Assembly: GCA_903847205.1 (NCBI GenBank)
Contig: CAINDA010000013.1
Location: 1-64,000 of the forward strand
Reading direction: 5' to 3'
DNA length: 64,000 bases
Source of the DNA: an uncultured Bacteroidota bacterium
GTDB taxonomy: Bacteria; Bacteroidota; Bacteroidia; 2-12-FULL-35-15
Below are positions 42,976 through 50,750 of this stretch, piece after piece (position 1 is the first letter of the stretch; each line of letters starts with the position of its first letter). The position numbers were made by a program, and so were the translations under genes. The notes under the pieces were generated by a model that saw nothing but the letters and a program-made list of their open reading frames with translations, searched no databases and was not told the origin of the DNA.

Positions 42976-43206
42976 ATTTCTTCAGCAAAATAAGTATTAT
43001 TTTATTTCGCCGGCTAAATAATCATAATTCATTGCGCAATATTGGCTTTTTGGGCCGATAGGCGAAACAGTTTCGCCTATTTCCTGATTATCGCAAAGCA
43101 ATTGTAACCGCTTACAAATAATTAAAATTGAATTCCTAAAAAATCTGATCTCTTTCAAAATAATCAGGGCTGTTATTTCACACAAATATAATCTTATAAA
43201 AAACAA

Positions 43207-43234
43207 ATGCGCCCCGAATATTGCGGGACGCATT
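43207..43234 (-). terminator. Terminator of the 43282-43908 gene
   Basis: ATGCGTCCCG and CGGGGCGCAT (minus-strand reading) pair with one bulge around AATATT, followed by TTTGTTTTTT. Confidence 0.85.
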
Positions 43235-43281
43235 CATCAAAAATCAGCTATTGCTTTATACACAGCAGTAAAAACAATTAT

Positions 43282-43908
43282 TTACTGAGCATATATATTT
43301 GCCGGACTGTTTGTCCAATAAATTGTATTGCTTGCAGCTACTCCGCAGGCAGCAAATTTATACTGTGTTCCGGTAACAAATCCGGTAAAGGTATTGGTAT
43401 GTGTTTTCGACCATCTTATTGTCCAAAGATTTGGATCGTTTACTGTATTTGTAACGGGTGTAAAACCTACAAGGTAACCAACGGCATGTTCAACTTTTGC
43501 AATATCAATATCAAATGAAGCCGGTGCGGTACCGTTTGTAATTACTACTGAAGCGGGAGGCAGTAAATCGCCTACAGGTGTATGAAGTTTAGAAATAGGA
43601 TAACCGCTTTTTTGCAGAGCGGCTATATCGCCTTTGGCAATACTGTTTACATAAACTCCGTTTTCTTTTAAAGATGTTTCAATATCTGTGCGGATATTGC
43701 CAAGTTCACCTGCCTGGGCATCGTAATAAGGCTTGCCGTAGGTTAAATCCCATAAATCGAGCTGATCGCCTAAAGCTGTCAGTGTTACCGGCAGATTAGG
43801 AAATACTAAGGCATTTAAAGTTAATTTGGTAAATGTTAATCTGGCGGCCTCTGAAAAGCCGCCTTGTTTTACGGCACTGAAATCAGTGTTTGCATGTTGT
43901 TTGTGCAT
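43282..43908 (-). CDS. Hypothetical protein with fibronectin-III-like C-terminus
   Basis: The 208-residue protein has an N-terminal helical part (residues 1-100, with FTKLTLNALVFPNLPVTLTALGDQLD). A C-terminal domain (about 115-205, PASVVITNGTAPASFDIDIAKVEHAVGYLVGFTP...GFVTGTQYKFAACGVAASNT...WTNSPANI) has the spacing of a fibronectin type III module. There is no signal peptide. Comparable Bacteroidota proteins are hypothetical. The 3887-4108 gene remnant ends in a similar way. It has its own terminator. Confidence 0.6.
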   Translation of the reverse strand: MHKQHANTDFSAVKQGGFSEAARLTFTKLTLNALVFPNLPVTLTALGDQLDLWDLTYGKPYYDAQAGELGNIRTDIETSLKENGVYVNSIAKGDIAALQKSGYPISKLHTPVGDLLPPASVVITNGTAPASFDIDIAKVEHAVGYLVGFTPVTNTVNDPNLWTIRWSKTHTNTFTGFVTGTQYKFAACGVAASNTIYWTNSPANIYAQ

Positions 43909-44094
43909 TTTTTTTTATTTTAATGTTAAATGTTCTATTTATTGGCTGGGCAAATGTAAAATAAAAAGTTTATTCACCAAAAAATTATTTTGATTGACCG
44001 ATTAAATGTTGCAACCTATATTGTTTTAACGCTTATTGTTAAGGGTAATTAGTTTTCAAGTAGAGTTTATCAATTTTCTTATGTAAGTAAATCA

Positions 44095-44330
44095 TTTTTG
44101 TTTACAGGTTTTCTGCTTTCTTGTGTAAGTAAATCGTTTTCGTTTACAGGTTTTCTATTTTCTTGTATAAGAAAATCATTTTCTTGTAAAGGTTTTTCAT
44201 TTTCTTATATAAGGAAATCATTTTCTTGTAAAGGTTTTTCATTTTCTTGTATAAGAAAATCATTTTCTTGTAAAGGAAAATCATTTTCTTGTATAAGAAA
44301 ATCATTTTCCTGTACAGGTTTGTTCTAAAA
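44095..44330. repeat. 21-bp tandem repeat array (TTTTCTTGTATAAGAAAA units)
   Basis: CATTTTCTTGTA-type units recur every 21 bp (for example 44177, 44198, 44219). They are partly self-complementary (TTTTCTTGTATAAGAAAA). The ORF here is a translation of the repeat. The remainder of 43909-44465 holds only AT-rich sequence and the ndk promoter. Confidence 0.85.
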
Positions 44331-44414
44331 CTTTAACTTGACGAAGAAAAGGCGGTATTAATCTAATTTCCTGAATTTTAAGAATTCAATTTAGAGCCGG
44401 CTCAACAATTTTTC

Positions 44415-44422
44415 TAATTTTG
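44415..44422 (+). promoter_or_regulatory. Candidate -7 box of ndk
   Basis: TAATTTTG at 44415-44422 matches TAnnTTTG, 44 bp before the start. The -33 element is only a near match (TTA). Confidence 0.5.
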
Positions 44423-44465
44423 CAGCCGAATTCAAACACTCAATGAGTATAAAAATATAAAAAGG

Positions 44466-44885
44466 ATGGCCACAAACAGAACATTTACAATGCTTAAACC
44501 GGATGCAGCAGCAAACGGGTATATCGGCGGAATTTTAAAAATGATTAACGATGCAGGTTTTCGCATTGTTGCAATGAAATATACTAAGCTTTCTGCAGAA
44601 GCAGCAGGCAAATTTTATGAAGTACATAAAGAGCGTCCTTTTTACGGCGAATTGGTTACTTATATGTCGTCAGGACCTATAGTTGCTGCAATTTTAGAAA
44701 AAGAAAATGCAATTCCTGCTTTCAGAACGCTGATAGGTGCAACTGACCCAGCAAAGGCTGATGCCGGAACTATCCGTAAAATATACGCGAAATCAATTTC
44801 TGCTAATGCTGTTCATGGATCCGACAGCGATGAAAATGCGCAGATTGAAGGGAATTTCTTTTTCTCTGAATTGGAAAGATTTTAA
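44466..44885 (+). CDS. ndk: Nucleoside diphosphate kinase
   Basis: The 139-residue enzyme transfers the gamma-phosphate between nucleoside di- and triphosphates via phosphohistidine. [19 protein letters not shown] is the N-terminal signature, and the active site is [20 protein letters not shown] with His at about 117. Length matches the family. It is divergent from the island and, beyond it, from the nrnA-like gene. Confidence 0.98.
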   Translation: MATNRTFTMLKPDAAANGYIGGILKMINDAGFRIVAMKYTKLSAEAAGKFYEVHKERPFYGELVTYMSSGPIVAAILEKENAIPAFRTLIGATDPAKADAGTIRKIYAKSISANAVHGSDSDENAQIEGNFFFSELERF

Positions 44886-45104
44886 TAATTATAAGTCTGC
44901 TATTTAATAAAAAATTTCAAGCTTTATGTTGCCGTTGTTCAGCAATCTGAATAATCTTTAACATAATACTTGAAATTTTTTTTAATGGAATTACCCCCAA
45001 ACGATAATAATAAAGTTGTATAGCCCATAAACATGCGGCTGAAATTTTTACAACCTTATACGTTTATAATATGCTTTAATACAATAAATTAACTAGGTTT
45101 TCGG

Positions 45105-45887
45105 ATGAAATATATTTTATTACTCTTGCTGTTGATTACATTCAGCACATATTCACAAAAGGCAAAGACTCCTGCACAAAATCCTGCCTGTGCCGGCGGC
45201 GCACAAACCTCCGGATGCGGCGGTTTAACAACTATGACAGATGCCCGTGATGGACAGGTTTACAAAATAGTACAGATTGGCACCCAATGCTGGATGGCTC
45301 AAAACTTAAATTATGGAACTTATGCTGCCGTAACAGCTCCTCAGGAAGCCGGCACAAAATTTTGTCAGAATCTTATTGGAGAAAATGATGCTTCTTGTCC
45401 TTTTGGCGGTTTATACGAATGGGTAAATATGATGAATGGCGGCCTTGCCTGTAATGGAGATGCTGCCTGCCCTCCCTGCTCAGTAAAAGTAAAGGGGCTT
45501 TGTCCATCGGGCTGGCATGTTCCTTCTTATTATGAATGGACGTTGTTAGAAAAAAATTCAGGTACAAATCCAGCAGCTTTCCCTTATGATGTTTCAACAA
45601 CAGACTGGCTTGGAACGGATGAAGGCGGTAATCTTAAACAAACCGGAACCGAAAATTGGAAAGCGCCAAATGCCGGTGCTACAAACAATACAGGCTTTAA
45701 CGCCCTTCCGCGCGGATTCTCATACGGCGGAGGATTCCGCCAGGTTGGCAGTTATGGCTTCTGGTGGTCTGTTACCGAAAACGGCGGTGATGCATGGGTG
45801 CGCTTACTGGGCAGCACGGATGCTAATGTTAACCGTAATTTAGCCAGTAAGTCGCGCGGCTACTCTGTACGATGTGTTAAAGATTAA
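45105..45887 (+). CDS. FISUMP-domain (Fibrobacter succinogenes major paralogous domain) secreted protein
   Basis: The 260-residue protein has a signal peptide (YILLLLLLITFSTYSQ), a Cys-rich segment (NPACAGGAQTSGCGG) and then the FISUMP core. The core reads MTDARDGQVYKIVQIGTQCWMAQNLNYGT (about 44-72), CPSGWHVPSYYEWTLLE, TGFNALPRGFSYGGGF and RGYSVRCVKD at the C-terminus. FISUMP proteins are surface or secreted proteins with a C-type-lectin-like fold and unknown ligand. There are four extra Cys around residues 105-125 (GGLACNGDAACPPCS). Confidence 0.9.
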   Translation: MKYILLLLLLITFSTYSQKAKTPAQNPACAGGAQTSGCGGLTTMTDARDGQVYKIVQIGTQCWMAQNLNYGTYAAVTAPQEAGTKFCQNLIGENDASCPFGGLYEWVNMMNGGLACNGDAACPPCSVKVKGLCPSGWHVPSYYEWTLLEKNSGTNPAAFPYDVSTTDWLGTDEGGNLKQTGTENWKAPNAGATNNTGFNALPRGFSYGGGFRQVGSYGFWWSVTENGGDAWVRLLGSTDANVNRNLASKSRGYSVRCVKD

Positions 45888-45928
45888 TTTTATCCGAATG
45901 AAATAAATGTTTCGGGGTAAACAAATCT

Positions 45929-48379
45929 TTATCTGATTTCCGCTCCCGCTTTTTCCTTATACGTTTTTATAAGCTTATCCATTATTTTTTCAATCTGCTT
46001 ATCAGTGAGAGTAGCACTTTCGTCCTGAAGTGTAAAACTTAAAGCATAAGATTTTTTGCCGGCAGGTAACTTATCACCTTCGTACACATCAAATAAATTC
46101 ACTTCTTTTAATATATTTTTCTCTGCGAGATAGGCAAGCTGTTCCAGCTGTTCAAACTGAATAGCTTTATCAATCAGCAATGCTAAATCGCGTCTTACCT
46201 CAGGGAACTTAGGTACTTCGGAATACATTACAGCTGCTTTCTTTAAATTTTCAAGAATAAGGTCCCAGTTAAAATCAGCATAAAAAACATCCTGTTTAAT
46301 ATCCATTGATTTTAAAATAGATTTAGACACTGAACCGAAAGAGGCAAGCGTTTTTTTATTTACGATTATACTTAAACCCTGGGCAAATAAATCATCGCTG
46401 CATTCGGCAGTCTTTATATCATTAATACCTAAGCGTTCAAAAATGGCTTCCACATAACCTTTCAAAGTATAGAAATTCGCTGATTGTTCTTTTGTGTTCC
46501 AGCTTGCTTCATGTTTAAGTCCGGTAATGAACAGCGATAAATGTTTTGTTTCAATATACCTCAGCGCCTCTTCCTTTTTAATTGCCATATATGTTTTGCC
46601 GAATTCATACAATTTCAAATCGGCATTTCTCCGGTTTTGATTATAGGCAATGGTCTCTAATCCGCTGAATAAAGTGGTTTGGCGCAGTACATTTAAATCG
46701 GTGCTCAACGGATTCATCATCGCCGTGCTTTGTTCCGGATTCAATGAAGTTAGCTTTGCAGCATATTCCGACTTGGTAAGTGATAAACACATTATTTCTG
46801 AAAAGCCATTGTTTGAAAGCAGTTCGGAAACAGCATTCTGTGTTTTTTCTTTATCAGGTTTTTCGGCATACTGTATCGAGGAGTTTAAAGTACCCGGGAT
46901 TTCAATATTGTTGTAGCCGTATATCCGCAGTACTTCTTCAATCACATCCTGCTCGCGCTTAACATCCACTTTAAAAGGCGGAATTGAAAGCAGCAGGGCA
47001 TCATTGCCTTCGTGCTCAATTTCAATTCCGAGGGAAGTGATAATTGTTTTAATAATTTTTATATCTATCTGCTTACCGATTAATTTACGGCAGTTTTCGA
47101 ATGAAAAGGGTACTTTGAAATTTTCAATTTTCTTGGGATAAATATCAATTATATCGGATGAAATTTCGCCGCCGGCAATTTCCTTTATCAGGATAGCAGC
47201 GCGTTTTAAAGCAAATACTGTAATGTTAGGATCTGTTCCGCGCTCAAAGCGGAAAGATGCATCCGTTTTTAAACTATGGCGTTTAGATGATTTACGCACT
47301 GATGCAGCATTGAAATAAGCGCTTTCTAAAAAAATATTTTTTGTTTGTTCAGTAATGCCCGACTCGCTGCCGCCAAACACTCCTGCAATACACATAGGGC
47401 TTTCGGCATCACATATCATTAAATCTTCTGATGATAATTCCCGCTCAGTTTCATCCAGTGTTTTGAATTTAGTTTTATCAATTAATTTTTTAACAATTAC
47501 TTTATTTCCCTTTATTTTATCGGCATCAAATGCATGCATAGGCTGTCCTGTTTCATGCAGCACATAGTTAGTAATATCAACAATATTGTTAATCGGCCGT
47601 ATTCCTATTGCTTTTAGCCTGTTCTGAAGCCATTGCGGAGACGCGGCAACAGTTATTTTTGAAAGGCTGAGTCCTGAGTAGCGGGGACAGGCTGCAGCAT
47701 CTTCTACTATCACTTCAATTTTAGAACTTGTATTGTCAACCGAAAAATGATTAACAGCAGGCAGTTCCAGATGAATAGCTGCGTGGGTATCATTTGGTTT
47801 CGAATTAGTAACTGCTGCCAGATCACGTGCAACACCAATATGCGAAGCCGCATCAGCACGGTTTGGCGTCAAGCCTATTTCCAGCACATCATCTTCTGAT
47901 ATATTAAAATATTCTTTGGCTGCTGTCCCGATTTTTGCAGAAGGATCAAGCACCATAATGCCTTCATGGGAAGTGCCTAATCCTATTTCATCCTCGGCAC
48001 ATATCATTCCTTCCGAAAGCCGTCCTCGGATTTTTGATTTCTTAATTTCAAAAGGCTCGCCGGTACTTGGATATAACATTGCGCCGATTGTTGCAATCAC
48101 AACTTTCTGGCCTGCCTCAACATTTGATGCACCGCATACTATATTCAGCAGGGTGCCGGTTCCAATATCAACAGTTGTAATACTCAGGCGGTCAGCCTCA
48201 GGATGTTTTTCCCTGGTCATCACCTCACCCACAACTATTCCGGACAAACCTCCTTTCAGAGTTTCAAATTTTTCAATGCTTTCTACTTCAAGTCCGCAGT
48301 CAGTTAATAATCTGCCTGCTTCTTCGGCTGTTAAATCAGTTTTAACATAATCTTTCAGCCAGTTGTATGATATTTTCAT
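45929..48379 (-). CDS. pheT: Phenylalanine-tRNA ligase beta subunit
   Basis: The 816-residue subunit has the normal domain order. The tRNA-binding OB domain (about 40-150, with GVVGEVMTREKHPEADRLS-like motifs) is followed by B3/B4 (about 215-390, RLKAIGIRPINNIVDITNYV), B5 (about 410-480) and the catalytic-like domain. A C-terminal ferredoxin-fold anticodon-binding domain (about 725-815, YSEVPKFPEVRRDLALLID) ends it. It combines with PheS, which is not in this window. The gene starts directly at 48379 and is monocistronic in view. Confidence 0.97.
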   Translation of the reverse strand: MKISYNWLKDYVKTDLTAEEAGRLLTDCGLEVESIEKFETLKGGLSGIVVGEVMTREKHPEADRLSITTVDIGTGTLLNIVCGASNVEAGQKVVIATIGAMLYPSTGEPFEIKKSKIRGRLSEGMICAEDEIGLGTSHEGIMVLDPSAKIGTAAKEYFNISEDDVLEIGLTPNRADAASHIGVARDLAAVTNSKPNDTHAAIHLELPAVNHFSVDNTSSKIEVIVEDAAACPRYSGLSLSKITVAASPQWLQNRLKAIGIRPINNIVDITNYVLHETGQPMHAFDADKIKGNKVIVKKLIDKTKFKTLDETERELSSEDLMICDAESPMCIAGVFGGSESGITEQTKNIFLESAYFNAASVRKSSKRHSLKTDASFRFERGTDPNITVFALKRAAILIKEIAGGEISSDIIDIYPKKIENFKVPFSFENCRKLIGKQIDIKIIKTIITSLGIEIEHEGNDALLLSIPPFKVDVKREQDVIEEVLRIYGYNNIEIPGTLNSSIQYAEKPDKEKTQNAVSELLSNNGFSEIMCLSLTKSEYAAKLTSLNPEQSTAMMNPLSTDLNVLRQTTLFSGLETIAYNQNRRNADLKLYEFGKTYMAIKKEEALRYIETKHLSLFITGLKHEASWNTKEQSANFYTLKGYVEAIFERLGINDIKTAECSDDLFAQGLSIIVNKKTLASFGSVSKSILKSMDIKQDVFYADFNWDLILENLKKAAVMYSEVPKFPEVRRDLALLIDKAIQFEQLEQLAYLAEKNILKEVNLFDVYEGDKLPAGKKSYALSFTLQDESATLTDKQIEKIMDKLIKTYKEKAGAEIR

Positions 48380-48528
48380 TTCTTAAGTTTTACAATTAAA
48401 TACTGCTTCATAATCTATATTAAAAATAGGAGAGGGGCAGATAATGAGGCACAAAAATAAGAAATTAATCGGGAGAGGGATTAAGAAGAGTTTAAGACAA
48501 ATATACCTGCTTAGTAATTTTTCTTTTA

Positions 48529-48650
48529 GACCTCACCCCCAGCCCCTCTCCTTGAAAAAGGAGAGAGGAGCCATAACTTAAAGAGAATTGAAAAGCTTAA
48601 TGAGTCTAACCCCTCTTTTTCAAGGAGAGGGGAAAGGGGTGAGGTTTAGG
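48529..48650. repeat. Inverted repeat element, CCTCACCCC...GGGGTGAGG
   Basis: ACCTCACCCCCAGCCCCTCT plus CCTTGAAAAAGG at about 48530-48563 is the reverse complement of 48609-48646 (CCCCTCTTTTTCAAGGAG...GGGGTGAGGTTT) with few mismatches. Such CCTCACCCC repeats are dispersed in many genomes. It occupies the gap between pheT and the MutS-family gene. Confidence 0.85.
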
Positions 48651-48786
48651 TATCAAAAAAGAAATTTAACATCCCCCCCGTTAACAAACTATGATGCTAT
48701 TTCCATGCAGTCTTTAAGATGCCATCAGTATTATTTACTTAATTTCGCAGGAATCAGCGGATTGAAAATAGAGCCTTAAAATAAAT

Positions 48787-50640
48787 TTGAAAATGAATAA
48801 ATTAATAGAACAATATAAAACCGGTATAGCAGGCTTTAACGAAGAGATTGCCGTTCATAAAAATAAAATAAATTTAATTTTCTACAGCCGTTCCATTCTA
48901 TTTATTGCAGCAATAGCTTCATTTTTCTTCTTCGTGGGCAATCATGCTGTCATCGCAATATGTATAGTGCCGATAACTGTTATCCTCTTTTTAGTGATGA
49001 TGCAGCTGGAGATTAAAACAGCGAGGAAAATAACTTTTTTGCAGAATAGGATTAAAGTAAATGAAGTTGAGATTAATCTGCTGAATAATAATTACGAAAA
49101 TCAGGATGAAGGGAAAGAGTTTATTGATAAGCACCATGATTTTACTGCCGATCTTGATATTTTCGGCAGGCGGTCTATCTTCCAGGTTTTAAACAGAACA
49201 TCAACTTATACCGGCAGAATAAAGCTTGCAGGCTGGCTTTCAAATCCATTTCTGGATAAAATTAAAATTGTCCGTAAGCAGGATGCTGTAAAAGAGCTCG
49301 CAGGTAAATCGGAATGGAGCCAGCGTTTTGCTGCTTCGGGGTACGCAAATAAAGAAGGTGCTGCTGATAAGGATATTATTAAAGAATGGCTGTTTGAAGA
49401 AGCTGATTTTTCTGCATTGTTTTTTAAAATAGTTTCTGTACTTCTGCCTGTGTTTACTCTGCTGGCTTTAGCGATGTACAGTTTTAAATTGACCGGTTCG
49501 GGAGCTTTTATAATTTTATTTTTACTGCAGTTAATGGTTACAGGCTTTAACACAAAAAAAATAAACTGGGCTCATGATAAGCTCAGCCGCAAATTCGATT
49601 CAATTGAAAAATACCTTTCGCTGATTTCACTTATTGAAACTGAAAAGTTTGATGCCGCCGAGCTGCTCTCCTTAAAAGCTGATTTGGAAGGTACTTCTGA
49701 AAGTGCTTATCAAAGCATTCGGAAACTCAAAAAACTGGTTAATACTCTTGATGCGAGATTGAATATTGCAGTTGCACTTGTGCTGAACGGCATGCTGCTG
49801 TGGGATATAAATGTGATGCATCGAATAGAAACTTGGCGCGGCACTCACAAAGAAGATTTTTTGAAATGGATCGATTCCATCGGGGAGATGGATGCTCTTA
49901 TCAGTCTTGGGTTTTACAGTCATGGCAATGCAGATTATACCTTTCCGGAAGTTCATACTGATAAATTTATTATTGATGCCGCAAACACCGGACATCCATT
50001 GATAAATGCCGATAAGCTCGTGAAAAATAATTATTTCATGGAAGGAGTTCCTAAAGTGGATTTGCTTACAGGCGCAAACATGGCCGGCAAAAGCACATTC
50101 CTGAGGACCATCGGTGTTAATCTCACGCTTGCAATGATAGGCGCTCCTGTTTGTGCAACAAAATTTAAGTTTACTCCTTTACTTTTATTCACAAGCTTAA
50201 GAACAAATGATTCACTTCAGGAAAACGAATCGTTTTTTTATGCTGAACTTAAACGGCTGCAGCTATTGATTGACCGTCTTTCTGATGAAAACAGTCCGCA
50301 GGTTTTTTTCTTATTAGATGAAATTTTAAAAGGTACCAATTCTAAAGATCAGCACACTGGCTCTGAAGCTTTAGTTAAAAAAATAATTAAATTAAAAGGC
50401 GTTGGAATAGTTGCTACGCATGATGTTGAGTTATCTAAATTAAGTATAACCTATCCGGATAATGTCAGAAATTTATGTTTCGAAATTACAATTAACGGCG
50501 ATAAGCTTGATTTCGATTACACGCTGAAGGAGGGAGTATGCTCAACTATGAATGCAACATTTTTAATGAGGAAAATGAGAATTATTGATCTGCCTGCAAA
50601 CCCTTTATCTATTGAAGATAAGAGTGGTGTCCGCGCTTAG
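48787..50640 (+). CDS. MutS-family ATPase (MutS domain III and V only)
   Basis: The 617-residue protein has two N-terminal hydrophobic segments (about 37-80, ILFIAAIASFFFFVGNHAVIAICIVPITVILFLV) and two more near 215-250. A MutS core follows. The Walker A box is GANMAGKSTFLRTIG (about 429), Walker B is FLLDEILKGTNSKD (about 515), and ATHDVELSKL is at about 540. The mismatch-recognition domain I of MutS is absent. Membrane-spanning MutS relatives of this type are known in Bacteroidota, with an unclear role. It is monocistronic and convergent with tex. Confidence 0.88.
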   Translation: MKMNKLIEQYKTGIAGFNEEIAVHKNKINLIFYSRSILFIAAIASFFFFVGNHAVIAICIVPITVILFLVMMQLEIKTARKITFLQNRIKVNEVEINLLNNNYENQDEGKEFIDKHHDFTADLDIFGRRSIFQVLNRTSTYTGRIKLAGWLSNPFLDKIKIVRKQDAVKELAGKSEWSQRFAASGYANKEGAADKDIIKEWLFEEADFSALFFKIVSVLLPVFTLLALAMYSFKLTGSGAFIILFLLQLMVTGFNTKKINWAHDKLSRKFDSIEKYLSLISLIETEKFDAAELLSLKADLEGTSESAYQSIRKLKKLVNTLDARLNIAVALVLNGMLLWDINVMHRIETWRGTHKEDFLKWIDSIGEMDALISLGFYSHGNADYTFPEVHTDKFIIDAANTGHPLINADKLVKNNYFMEGVPKVDLLTGANMAGKSTFLRTIGVNLTLAMIGAPVCATKFKFTPLLLFTSLRTNDSLQENESFFYAELKRLQLLIDRLSDENSPQVFFLLDEILKGTNSKDQHTGSEALVKKIIKLKGVGIVATHDVELSKLSITYPDNVRNLCFEITINGDKLDFDYTLKEGVCSTMNATFLMRKMRIIDLPANPLSIEDKSGVRA

Positions 50641-50688
50641 CGCTTTTGATTTTAAATTTCTATATTTTTCTTGGGAGCTCTTTTATTT

Positions 50689-50723
50689 AGACCTGACAGG
50701 TTTTTAAAACCTGTCAGGTCTTT
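50689..50723. terminator. Palindromic terminator/dispersed repeat between convergent genes
   Basis: AGACCTGACAGGTTTT and AAACCTGTCAGGTCT are nearly perfectly complementary, followed by TTT. The AGACCTGACAGG palindrome looks like a dispersed Bacteroidota repeat. Confidence 0.82.
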
Positions 50724-50750
50724 GTATAATTAAGCAAGCGATGGATTAGC

